Positions 24,558-32,578 of a DNA stretch of 64,000 nucleotides are shown in pieces (positions within the stretch are counted from its first letter, which is position 1; every line of letters begins with the position of its first letter). The translations under genes and the position numbers were made by a program. The stretch lies in the NCBI RefSeq assembly GCF_014646755.1, contig NZ_BMNW01000003.1, positions 513,352-577,351 on the forward strand, read 5' to 3'. The notes beneath the pieces were generated by a model. It worked only from the letters and a program-made list of their open reading frames with translations. It searched no databases and was not told where the DNA came from. Source of the stretch: Pseudomonas asuensis (lineage in GTDB: Bacteria > Pseudomonadota > Gammaproteobacteria > Pseudomonadales > Pseudomonadaceae).

Positions 24558-24585
24558 CTTGAAAAAGGGGAGCGAGTCCTTATAT
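24558..24585 (+). promoter_or_regulatory. Sigma-32-type heat-shock promoter of ibpA
   Basis: CTTGAAA (24558-24564) is an exact sigma-32 -35 box. After 13 bases comes CCTTATAT (24578-24585), which resembles the CCCCATNT -10. Predicted transcription starts near 24592, leaving a leader of about 60 bases. Confidence 0.75.
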
Positions 24586-24591
24586 GGAATT

Positions 24592-24651
24592 GTACGGGGC
24601 GCCGAAGTCGGGCTCCGCTTGAAACTTGCTGATGCTTCAGGAGATTTCCAT
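24592..24651 (+). ncRNA. ROSE-like RNA thermometer in the ibpA leader
   Basis: The leader ends with TTGCT (24626-24630), an eight-base loop region, then the ribosome site AGGAG (24639-24643) before ATG 24652. In ROSE elements the U-U/C-GCU box pairs with the Shine-Dalgarno through a G-G mismatch and melts on heating; this pairing can be drawn here exactly. An upstream GC-rich hairpin (around GGGGCGCCGAAGTCGGGCTCC) fits the second stem of ROSE RNAs. Boundaries are approximate. Confidence 0.75.
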
Positions 24652-25113
24652 ATGAATACTGCATTTTCTCTTGCTCCTCTGTTCCGCCATTCCGTTGGGT
24701 TCGACCGCTTCAATGACCTGTTCGAATCGGCTCTTCGTAATGAGTCGGGCAGCACCTATCCACCCTATAATGTGGAAAAGCATGGTGACGATCACTACCG
24801 TATTGTGATTGCCGCTGCTGGCCTTGCCGAAAATGACCTCGAGCTTGAAGTGGAACGGGGCGTGTTGACTGTGAAGAGCGGGCGCCGCGAGAAAAGCGCT
24901 GAGAGCGTGACCTATCTGCATCAGGGCATTGCACAGCGTGCGTTCAAGCTGTCCTTCCGCCTGGCCGACCATATCGAGGTGAAGGGTGCGAGCTTGAAGA
25001 GTGGTCTGCTTAACATTGATCTGGTACGTGAAGTACCGGAAGAGGCCAAGCCCAAGCGTATCGCCATCAATGGCCAAGTACGTGCAGACGAAAAGCCTGT
25101 GTTGGAAGGCTAG
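24652..25113 (+). CDS. ibpA: Small heat-shock protein of the IbpA/Hsp20 family
   Basis: This 153-residue ATP-independent chaperone binds unfolding proteins and hands them to DnaK/ClpB. The N-terminal arm MNTAFSLAPLFRHSVGFDRF is IbpA-like. The alpha-crystallin domain (about 40-130) includes YPPYNVEKHGDDHYRIVIAAAG, LTVKSGRREKS and YLHQGIAQRAFKLSFRLADH. A C-terminal IAI-type tail motif is in PKRIAINGQV. The ATG at 24652 was chosen because AGGAG lies upstream and the protein then starts at the family position. Control appears double, with a sigma-32-type promoter and a ROSE-like leader. Confidence 0.95.
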   Translation: MNTAFSLAPLFRHSVGFDRFNDLFESALRNESGSTYPPYNVEKHGDDHYRIVIAAAGLAENDLELEVERGVLTVKSGRREKSAESVTYLHQGIAQRAFKLSFRLADHIEVKGASLKSGLLNIDLVREVPEEAKPKRIAINGQVRADEKPVLEG

Positions 25114-25143
25114 ACGGCCTGAATGATTTAGAGACTCTTACAT

Positions 25144-25175
25144 AAGGGGGGCGTTACGTACGTCCCCTTTTTATT
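25144..25175 (+). terminator. Terminator between ibpA and the LysR gene
   Basis: AAGGGG and CCCCTT arms around a loop rich in ACGTACGT, followed by TTTTTATTT. It starts 30 bases after the ibpA stop and overlaps the end of the convergent LysR gene, so it may serve both. Confidence 0.75.
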
Positions 25176-26043
25176 TATGGAGGTCGTTCAACAGGTCCAT
25201 GAATGCTTTTGCTGCATTGGAATGAGTCCGTTCCATGTGGGCAATGTAGCCCAGACGGCGTTTGAGTTCTATTCCGGGCAGTGGAAGCCTTACTACTTGC
25301 TCGTCAAGCATCGTTCGCGGCAACACGCTCCAGGCAATACCGATAGAAACCATCATTTTTATTGTCTCTAAGTAATTAGTACTCATTGCAATATTAGGGG
25401 TGAGCTGCTGTGCCTCGAAAAGCCCTCGTACTATGTGATGGGTAAATGTATTTCCCCCTGGAAAAACAGCTGGATGAGCAGCAACATCCGCCAGGCTGAC
25501 CTGTTCTGACAGGGCCAGGGGATGCTCGGGTGCCGCTACAAAGTCTAGTGGGTCATCCCAGACAGGCGAGGCCTGGATGAGCGGTGCTGTCTCTGGCGCC
25601 AGTGTAATAATCGCAAGCTCAACACGCCCTTGCAGTATCTCTTCATAAGCCGCTTCGGAATCGAGAAAGCGGATATCTAGAGAAACCTTAGGATAAAGGC
25701 GTGTAAAGGTCCTTAGCACGGGTGGAAGCCGATGCAGTCCAATGTGATGGCTAGTGGCTAAGGTCAGTTTGCCGGCAGTCTCGCCATTAAGGTTAGCCAA
25801 TGCCCTTCGTGTATCGGCCAGTACGTCTTTGACCTGATACGCCCTGGGAAGTAGGGCTCGACCTGCCTCGGTCAAGCTGATCTCCCGTCCGATTCGATCA
25901 AACAGGCGGGTATTCAGCTGTTGTTCGAGGCTGGCTATTCGTTTGCTGACAGCCGGTTGCGTCAGATGAAGCCGCTCGCCCGCTTCGGAGAAACTTCCGC
26001 ACTCCGCAACTGCTATAAAAGCATTAAGGTTATTTAGATCCAA
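25171..26043 (-). CDS. LysR-family transcriptional regulator divergent from leuC
   Basis: This 290-residue regulator has an N-terminal winged helix-turn-helix (1-60: LNAFIAVAECGSFSEAGERL, then TQPAVSKRIASLEQQL) and a LysR substrate-binding domain (90-290). The start is TTG with AGGA seven bases upstream. An in-frame stop four codons further up excludes a longer form. It is transcribed away from leuC with a 123-base gap, the usual LysR arrangement, so it may regulate itself and leuCD. The same neighbour pair is found, from memory, in P. aeruginosa. The effector is unknown. Confidence 0.88.
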   Translation of the reverse strand: MDLNNLNAFIAVAECGSFSEAGERLHLTQPAVSKRIASLEQQLNTRLFDRIGREISLTEAGRALLPRAYQVKDVLADTRRALANLNGETAGKLTLATSHHIGLHRLPPVLRTFTRLYPKVSLDIRFLDSEAAYEEILQGRVELAIITLAPETAPLIQASPVWDDPLDFVAAPEHPLALSEQVSLADVAAHPAVFPGGNTFTHHIVRGLFEAQQLTPNIAMSTNYLETIKMMVSIGIAWSVLPRTMLDEQVVRLPLPGIELKRRLGYIAHMERTHSNAAKAFMDLLNDLHK

Positions 26044-26166
26044 ACTGGATTCCTAATGGTTATGCATATCATGAAAATTATGAATTTGTTTTATGAGATG
26101 CTCAAGCGTTAGGATCATCCATACAAGCCCTAAGGGCATAGAAACATGCCGATGAGGATGTAAGTG

Positions 26167-27591
26167 ATGGCTGGCAAGACCCTTTACGACAAGCTCTGGG
26201 ATATGCACCTGGTCAAGCAGCGCGATGATGGCTCGGCACTGCTATACATTGACCGGCATATTATTCACGAAGTGACTTCGCCTCAGGCATTTGAGGGCTT
26301 GCGTCTGGCTGGGCGTAAACCTTGGCGTCTGAGTGCCAATCTGGCAACGCCAGACCACAACGTGCCGACTACGCCAGATCGTAAGGAAGGGATTGCCTCT
26401 ATCAAGGATGAGACGTCTCGCATTCAGGTTCGTACGCTCGATGAAAACTGTGATGACTTCGGGATCACGCAGTTCAAGATGAACGATGTGCGCCAAGGGA
26501 TCGTGCATGTCATTGGCCCGGAACAAGGTGCCATTCTGCCGGGTATGACTGTGGTTTGTGGCGACTCGCATACCTCTACTAACGGTGCGCTTGGCGCTTT
26601 GGCTCACGGGATCGGAACGTCAGAAGTTGAGCACGTGCTTGCAACTCAGTGCCTGGTTGCCAAAAAGATGAGGAACATGCTGGTGCGCGTTGACGGTGAC
26701 TTGCCGTTTGGTGTAACCGCTAAGGATATTATCCTGGCCGTAATCGGCAAGATTGGTACGGCAGGCGGCAATGGCCATGCCATTGAGTTTGCGGGTAGTG
26801 CCATTCGGGCCTTGTCCATGGAAGGACGGATGACGATCTGCAACATGTCTATCGAGGCCGGTGCGCGCGTAGGCATGGTGGCGGTCGATCAGACGACTAT
26901 CGATTATGTCAAAGGACGTCCTTTTTCACCTGCGCCTGAATATTGGGATCAAGCTGTAGAGGTATGGCGTGGGCTGGTTTCTGATGATGACGCTGTATTT
27001 GACACTTTCGTCGAGCTGGATGCAGCCAAGATCAAGCCTCAGGTCAGTTGGGGAACGTCTCCTGAAATGGTGGTTGCCGTTGACCAGTCCGTTCCGGACC
27101 CAGCTCAAGAGCAGGATGCGGTAAGGCGTGGCTCCATAGAGCGTGCCTTGAAATACATGGGGCTTCAGGCTAGCCAGCCCATTACTGATATTCATCTGGA
27201 TCGTGTCTTCATCGGCTCTTGCACTAATTCCCGGATCGAAGATCTTCGCGCTGCGGCTGCTGTTGCCAAAGGGCGTAAGGTGGCGGGCTCTATCAAGCAA
27301 GCCCTTGTCGTGCCTGGGTCGGGCTTGGTTAAGGCTCAAGCTGAGAAGGAAGGCTTGGATAAGGTCTTTATCGAGGCAGGTTTCGAGTGGCGTGAACCGG
27401 GCTGCTCAATGTGCCTGGCAATGAACGCGGACCGCCTCGAAAGCGGCGAGCATTGTGCCTCTACATCCAACCGTAACTTCGAAGGACGTCAGGGGGCAGG
27501 TGGCCGTACTCATCTGGTGAGCCCGGCCATGGCCGCTGCAGCGGCAATTGCTGGTCATTTCGTTGACGTTCGTGAGTTCGGCCGCGCTTAA
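26167..27591 (+). CDS. leuC: 3-isopropylmalate dehydratase, large subunit
   Basis: This 474-residue aconitase-family subunit works with LeuD to isomerise 2-isopropylmalate to 3-isopropylmalate in leucine synthesis. The 4Fe-4S cysteines are visible in [13 protein letters not shown] and [31 protein letters not shown] and NRNFEGRQG are substrate-site motifs. The ATG at 26167 was preferred to the overlapping GTG at 26164 because LeuC proteins begin [11 protein letters not shown]. leuD starts ten bases after the stop, so they are surely co-transcribed. Confidence 0.97.
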   Translation: MAGKTLYDKLWDMHLVKQRDDGSALLYIDRHIIHEVTSPQAFEGLRLAGRKPWRLSANLATPDHNVPTTPDRKEGIASIKDETSRIQVRTLDENCDDFGITQFKMNDVRQGIVHVIGPEQGAILPGMTVVCGDSHTSTNGALGALAHGIGTSEVEHVLATQCLVAKKMRNMLVRVDGDLPFGVTAKDIILAVIGKIGTAGGNGHAIEFAGSAIRALSMEGRMTICNMSIEAGARVGMVAVDQTTIDYVKGRPFSPAPEYWDQAVEVWRGLVSDDDAVFDTFVELDAAKIKPQVSWGTSPEMVVAVDQSVPDPAQEQDAVRRGSIERALKYMGLQASQPITDIHLDRVFIGSCTNSRIEDLRAAAAVAKGRKVAGSIKQALVVPGSGLVKAQAEKEGLDKVFIEAGFEWREPGCSMCLAMNADRLESGEHCASTSNRNFEGRQGAGGRTHLVSPAMAAAAAIAGHFVDVREFGRA

Positions 27592-27601
27592 GGAGCATTC
27601 C

Positions 27602-28246
27602 ATGCAAGCATTTACTCAGCACACCGGCCTGGTTGCACCACTGGATCGTGCCAATGTCGATACGGATCAAATTATTCCCAAGCAGTTTCTGAAGTCCATC
27701 AAGCGGACCGGCTTCGGCCCTAACCTGTTTGATGAGTGGCGCTACCTGGATGTAGGGCAGCCCGGCCAGGACAATAGCAAACGCCCGCTTAATCCAGATT
27801 TTGTACTTAATCAGCCCCGTTATGAGGGCGCTAGTATTCTTTTGGCACGTGAGAACTTCGGGTGTGGTTCATCGCGTGAGCATGCTCCCTGGGCTTTGGA
27901 CGGTTATGGCTTTCGTGCCGTGATTGCTCCAAGCTTCGCGGATATCTTTTTTAACAACAGCTTCAAGAACGGTTTATTACCAATCATCCTGCCAGAACAC
28001 GAAGTAAGTGAACTCTTCGCTCAGGTTGAGTCGACAGAAGGGTATACCCTTGAAATTGATTTGGCCTCGCAGGTCGTCAAGCGTCCGGATGGCACAGTCG
28101 TTTCCTTTGAAATTGACGAGTTTCGCAAGCATTGCTTGCTTAACGGGTTAGACGATATTGGTCTTACCTTGCAGGATGCGGATGCCATAAGGGCATTTGA
28201 GAAGACGTACCGACAGGCCAATCCCTGGTTGTTCCAAAACGCATGA
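27602..28246 (+). CDS. leuD: 3-isopropylmalate dehydratase, small subunit
   Basis: This 214-residue swivel-domain subunit of isopropylmalate isomerase begins [20 protein letters not shown] and carries [13 protein letters not shown] and [16 protein letters not shown], both diagnostic. The ATG at 27602 has AGGAG upstream, overlapping the leuC stop region. It is the second gene of the leu run, and a methyltransferase gene follows after ten bases. Confidence 0.97.
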   Translation: MQAFTQHTGLVAPLDRANVDTDQIIPKQFLKSIKRTGFGPNLFDEWRYLDVGQPGQDNSKRPLNPDFVLNQPRYEGASILLARENFGCGSSREHAPWALDGYGFRAVIAPSFADIFFNNSFKNGLLPIILPEHEVSELFAQVESTEGYTLEIDLASQVVKRPDGTVVSFEIDEFRKHCLLNGLDDIGLTLQDADAIRAFEKTYRQANPWLFQNA

Positions 28247-28256
28247 GGTAGGCAAT

Positions 28257-29021
28257 ATGGCTGGTGATCACGAACAAATCGTCCAAACCCAATTCGGCAC
28301 AATGGCCGAGTCGTATCTAGGTAGCAATGTCCATGCTCAGGGCTCTGAACTACTTGAGATGCGCGAGCAGGTCGCCAAGCGTGAGCAGGCGAAGGTTTTG
28401 GATTTGGGGTGTGGAGCCGGCCATGTCAGCTACAACATCGCGCCTGTAGCCGGTTCAGTTGTGGCGCTGGATCTGTCCGAAGAAATGCTCGCTATTGTCA
28501 AGCGTACGGTGAGCGAGCGAGGCATTGATAATATCAGCGTCCAGCCTGGGATGGCCGAGCGTTTGCCGTTTGGGGATGCCAGTTTTGATTTCGTTCTCAG
28601 TCGATACTCTGCGCATCATTGGCGTGATATCGGCTCCGCCTTGAGCGAAGTGCGGCGGGTGCTGCGCTTTAACGGTCAGGCTGCGTTCGTGGACGTTATT
28701 TCACCTGCCAATCCTCGGCTGGACACCTATCTTCAAACGGTGGAAATCTTGCGTGATAACAGTCACGTCAGGGATTACTCCATGGCGGAATGGCTTCAGA
28801 TGTTGGGTGTTGCCCGTCTAGGGGTTACCCGCTGTGTTCGTCAACGGCTGCGCTTGAATTTCCTGGAGTGGGCAGAACGGATGAATACACCTGAACCTAT
28901 GCGTCAGGCTATACGCACAGTGCAGGGCCGGATTGGCCAAGAGGTACGCCATTATTTTGAAATCGACAAGGATGGCTCCTTTACCGTCGACGTGATGGTG
29001 CTTTGGGCTCAGCCTATATGA
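28257..29021 (+). CDS. Class I SAM-dependent methyltransferase within the leu operon
   Basis: This 254-residue UbiE/Methyltransf_11-type protein has motif [18 protein letters not shown], then [11 protein letters not shown] (motif II) and [16 protein letters not shown] (motif IV region). It starts [14 protein letters not shown], with GAGGTAGG upstream of the ATG at 28257. A methyltransferase occupies this place between leuD and leuB in Pseudomonas, from memory. The substrate is unknown. The constant linkage to leucine genes may reflect operon history rather than shared function. Confidence 0.88.
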   Translation: MAGDHEQIVQTQFGTMAESYLGSNVHAQGSELLEMREQVAKREQAKVLDLGCGAGHVSYNIAPVAGSVVALDLSEEMLAIVKRTVSERGIDNISVQPGMAERLPFGDASFDFVLSRYSAHHWRDIGSALSEVRRVLRFNGQAAFVDVISPANPRLDTYLQTVEILRDNSHVRDYSMAEWLQMLGVARLGVTRCVRQRLRLNFLEWAERMNTPEPMRQAIRTVQGRIGQEVRHYFEIDKDGSFTVDVMVLWAQPI

Positions 29022-29073
29022 TCTGAGTGGTGCTTTGCACCGCTCTTACTTTCCACTGATAAGTGAGATAACA

Positions 29074-30156
29074 ATGAGCAAGCAGATTCTCATTCTGCCA
29101 GGCGATGGCATTGGTCCTGAAATCATGGCCGAGGCTGTTAAGGTTCTGAGTCGTGTCAACGAAATGTTCTCTTTGGATTTTGAACTGATCGAAGACGTGA
29201 TTGGCGGTGCGGCCATTGATAAGCATGGCGTTCCGTTGGCTGATGAGACCCTTGAAAAGGCTCGAGCGGCAGATGCCGTTCTACTGGGTGCGGTTGGCGG
29301 CCCCAAATGGGACAAGCTTGACCGCGCTATCCGCCCTGAAAAAGGTTTGCTCAAGATTCGCTCTTCCCTAGGGCTGTTTGCCAATTTGCGTCCTGCCATT
29401 CTTTATCCGCAGCTGGCTGAAGCGTCTACGCTCAAGCCGGAAGTAGTATCCGGGCTGGATATCCTAATCGTGCGTGAGTTGACTGGTGGAATCTACTTTG
29501 GTGGTCCCCGCGGTATCCGTACGCTCGATAATGGTGAGCGTGAAGGCTTTAACACGCTTCCCTATAGCGAAAGTGAGATCCGCCGTATTGCACGGGTTAG
29601 CTTTGAAATGGCTCGCGTACGCGGCAAAAAGCTGTGTTCTGTCGACAAGGCCAATGTTATGGAATCCAGTCAGTTGTGGCGTGAGGTGGTCGAGGAAGTT
29701 GCCAGCGATTACCCAGATGTAGAGCTGAGCCATATGTATGTCGATAATGCGGCTATGCAGCTGGTGCGTGCGCCCAAGCAGTTCGATGTGATGGTTACGG
29801 ATAACATGTTTGGCGACATCTTGTCGGATGAGGCTTCAATGCTGACCGGCTCGATCGGCATGCTGCCTTCAGCATCTCTGGATGCCAATAACAAAGGCAT
29901 GTACGAGCCTTGTCATGGCTCGGCTCCAGATATTGCAGGTCAGGGTATTGCTAATCCTCTGGCTACAATTCTTTCCGTCTCCATGATGCTTCGCTACAGC
30001 TTCAACCAGTTAAAGGCAGCTGATGCCATTGAGCAGGCGGTAAGCCGTGTCTTGGACCAGAATTTGCGTACGGGGGACATCTGGTCTGCGGGCTGTCAAA
30101 AAGTAGGTACTCGCGAAATGGGTGAGGCAGTAGTCGCCGCGCTCGCAAGTGAGTAA
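29074..30156 (+). CDS. leuB: 3-isopropylmalate dehydrogenase
   Basis: This 360-residue NAD-dependent enzyme oxidises and decarboxylates 3-isopropylmalate to 2-oxoisocaproate, the third specific step of leucine synthesis. Signatures are [64 protein letters not shown] and [19 protein letters not shown]. The ATG at 29074 is at the family start. It follows the methyltransferase after 52 bases and precedes asd by 57. Confidence 0.97.
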   Translation: MSKQILILPGDGIGPEIMAEAVKVLSRVNEMFSLDFELIEDVIGGAAIDKHGVPLADETLEKARAADAVLLGAVGGPKWDKLDRAIRPEKGLLKIRSSLGLFANLRPAILYPQLAEASTLKPEVVSGLDILIVRELTGGIYFGGPRGIRTLDNGEREGFNTLPYSESEIRRIARVSFEMARVRGKKLCSVDKANVMESSQLWREVVEEVASDYPDVELSHMYVDNAAMQLVRAPKQFDVMVTDNMFGDILSDEASMLTGSIGMLPSASLDANNKGMYEPCHGSAPDIAGQGIANPLATILSVSMMLRYSFNQLKAADAIEQAVSRVLDQNLRTGDIWSAGCQKVGTREMGEAVVAALASE

Positions 30157-30213
30157 TCTGTACGGCCGGCCGGAGCGCTTCCGGCCGCCACTTCCAAAAA
30201 AGGTGTAGTAGCA

Positions 30214-31326
30214 ATGAAGCGTGTAGGTTTAATCGGATGGCGCGGTATGGTGGGGTCCGTGCTCATGCAGCGTATGCTGGATGAGCGTGATTTCGACTTG
30301 ATCGAGCCCGTGTTCTTTACCACCTCCAATGTAGGGGGCGAAGGTCCTTCCATTGGAAAAGATATCGCTCCGTTAAAAGATGCCTACAGCATTGAAGAAC
30401 TGAAAAACCTGGACGTGATTATTACGTGTCAGGGCGGCGACTACACCAGTGAAGTTTTCCCGAAGCTACGGGAAGCTGGCTGGGATGGTTATTGGATCGA
30501 TGCTGCTTCCAGCTTGCGTATGCAGGATGATGCGGTAATTGTCCTGGATCCGGTAAACCGCCGGGTGATTGATCAGGCTCTTAACGAGGGCACCAAGAAT
30601 TACATTGGTGGCAATTGCACCGTTAGCCTTATGCTGATGGCGTTAGGCGGGCTGTTCGAGGCAGGCCTGGTCGAATGGATGAGTGCTATGACCTACCAGG
30701 CGGCATCGGGGGCAGGTGCTCAGAACATGCGTGAGCTGATTCGCCAGATGGGCGCAGCGCATGCAAGCGTTGCTGATGAATTGGCAGATCCTGCCAGTGC
30801 TATTCTGGATATCGATCGCAAAGTTGCCGAAACCCTGCGTGGAGAAGCTTTCCCTGTAGAGCAATTCGGTGCTCCGCTTGCAGGAAGCCTGATTCCTTGG
30901 ATTGACAAGGAATTGCCTAATGGTCAGAGCCGTGAAGAGTGGAAGGGGCAAGCTGAGACAAACAAGGTTCTGGCTCGCTTTAAAAACCCGATTCCTGTCG
31001 ATGGCATCTGCGTCCGTGTTGGGGCCATGCGTTGCCATAGTCAAGCATTGACCATCAAGCTTAATAAAGATGTGCCGATTTCCGACATTGAAGGCCTGAT
31101 CAGTCAACACAATCCATGGGTTAAGCTTGTACCCAATCATCGTGAAATCAGCGTGCGCGAATTAACGCCTGCTGCGGTGACGGGAACGCTTAATGTGCCG
31201 GTAGGCCGTCTGCGTAAGCTGAACATGGGGTCCCGGTATCTGGGAGCCTTTACAGTAGGCGACCAGTTGTTATGGGGTGCTGCTGAGCCGCTGCGTCGTA
31301 TGCTGCGCATACTGCTTGAGCGTTGA
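30214..31326 (+). CDS. asd: Aspartate-semialdehyde dehydrogenase
   Basis: This 370-residue enzyme reduces aspartyl phosphate to aspartate semialdehyde with NADPH, on the path to Lys, Met, Thr and diaminopimelate. The N-terminal nucleotide site is [20 protein letters not shown]. The nucleophilic Cys is in [18 protein letters not shown] (near residue 134), and the block [19 protein letters not shown] contains the catalytic Gln. Length equals other gammaproteobacterial Asd. A terminator follows, and a non-catalytic paralogue lies just beyond. Confidence 0.97.
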   Translation: MKRVGLIGWRGMVGSVLMQRMLDERDFDLIEPVFFTTSNVGGEGPSIGKDIAPLKDAYSIEELKNLDVIITCQGGDYTSEVFPKLREAGWDGYWIDAASSLRMQDDAVIVLDPVNRRVIDQALNEGTKNYIGGNCTVSLMLMALGGLFEAGLVEWMSAMTYQAASGAGAQNMRELIRQMGAAHASVADELADPASAILDIDRKVAETLRGEAFPVEQFGAPLAGSLIPWIDKELPNGQSREEWKGQAETNKVLARFKNPIPVDGICVRVGAMRCHSQALTIKLNKDVPISDIEGLISQHNPWVKLVPNHREISVRELTPAAVTGTLNVPVGRLRKLNMGSRYLGAFTVGDQLLWGAAEPLRRMLRILLER

Positions 31327-31388
31327 TGCTTCACCCATCATTCCGCTGAGATCATGTTGCTCTATGACTCACGGTGATTGAAAGTCTT

Positions 31389-31418
31389 AAAGGCGGCCGC
31401 TACAGTGCCGCCTTTTTT
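31389..31418 (+). terminator. Rho-independent terminator after asd
   Basis: Arms AAAGGCGGC (31389-31397) and GCCGCCTTT (31407-31415) with a nine-base loop and continuing T-run (TTTTTT). It separates the leu-asd unit from the usg gene. Confidence 0.93.
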
Positions 31419-31429
31419 CATTTCAGGCC

Positions 31430-32446
31430 ATGCACATGAACACATCCCTTTCGGTCGTTGTCGTTGGTGCAACGGGCACTGTTGGCGAAGCCATAGTGAC
31501 ATTGTTGGAAGAGCGCAATTTCCCGCTCGCCAACCTTTATATAGCAGCGTCAGCTGACTCTGTTGGTCAGTCTATTGCCTTTCGCGGCAGAAACCTGCGC
31601 ATAACGGCAGCTGACGACTTTGATTTTGGCAAGGCTCAACTTGCCTTTATGGTTACTGATGCTTCAGTTGCTGGGTCCTTGGCAGAAAAAGCATTTAAAT
31701 CAGGATGTTCGGTCATTGATCTGACAGGTTCGTTGGACAGTTCGCGTGCTCCACGCGTAATGCCTGATGTCAATGCTGAGCTTATCGCTAAGCAGGAGAG
31801 GCCCTGCCTGTTGTCTGTGCCGAGTGCGCCTGCCGCCGCACTTATTAGCGCACTAGCCCCAATATGCTATCAAAGTGCCATTGAGCAAGCGACCGTCACC
31901 GCTTGTCTTGCAGCCTCTAGCCGGGGCAAGGCGGGTATCCGAGAGTTGGCGCGCCAGACAACCGAGCTGCTAAATGCGCGACCATTGGAACCACGGGTAT
32001 TTGGCAAGCAGTTGGCATTCAATGTGCTAGCACAGACTGATGAACCTCGAGCCGATGGCTATACTGCACTTGAGCACAGGGTCATGGAGGAGTGCACAGA
32101 GGTATTGGGTAATAACCTTGGATTATTGGCAGTAAGCTGTATTCAGGTTCCCGTATTCTTTGGCGATAGTCTTTCGGTAACGGTTAAAACACGTGATGTA
32201 TTGGCTATAAAAGATCTGAATTTGGCCTATTCTAAGCATGAAACCGTGGAATTGTTTGAGTCAGAGGAATATCCAACGGCCGTAGAGGATGCAATCGGAC
32301 GTGATGAAATATTGATTGGACGCGTCAGACATAATCCAAGCGATCCACATCTAATTGAAATGTGGATCGTTTCAGATAATGTCCGGAAGGCGGCCGCGCT
32401 TAATGCCGTTCAAACGGCTGAATTATTGATAAAACATTATCTGTAA
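31430..32446 (+). CDS. usg: USG-1-type aspartate-semialdehyde dehydrogenase paralogue
   Basis: This 338-residue protein has the Asd fold: the Rossmann segment VVVVGATGTVGEAIVTLLEERNFP at the N-terminus and a matching C-terminal domain. Where Asd has its catalytic GNCT block, this protein reads LSVPSAPAAALISAL, so the nucleophilic Cys appears to be missing, as in other USG-1 proteins. It is therefore probably not an active dehydrogenase. The start is ATG at 31430 or 31436, both plausible. It is flanked by asd and fimV, the standard Pseudomonas order. The role is unknown. Confidence 0.85.
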   Translation: MHMNTSLSVVVVGATGTVGEAIVTLLEERNFPLANLYIAASADSVGQSIAFRGRNLRITAADDFDFGKAQLAFMVTDASVAGSLAEKAFKSGCSVIDLTGSLDSSRAPRVMPDVNAELIAKQERPCLLSVPSAPAAALISALAPICYQSAIEQATVTACLAASSRGKAGIRELARQTTELLNARPLEPRVFGKQLAFNVLAQTDEPRADGYTALEHRVMEECTEVLGNNLGLLAVSCIQVPVFFGDSLSVTVKTRDVLAIKDLNLAYSKHETVELFESEEYPTAVEDAIGRDEILIGRVRHNPSDPHLIEMWIVSDNVRKAAALNAVQTAELLIKHYL

Positions 32447-32578
32447 AAGATACTGATTTAAGTTAGGGCAGACTTATCAGTAAATAATTGGCTAGGCGTA
32501 CCGTTTAAATTAGTCAGCCATATTGAACGGTACCTAGGTAAGCAAATCTGCTGCCGACAGAAATCATAAGGGAAAGCT

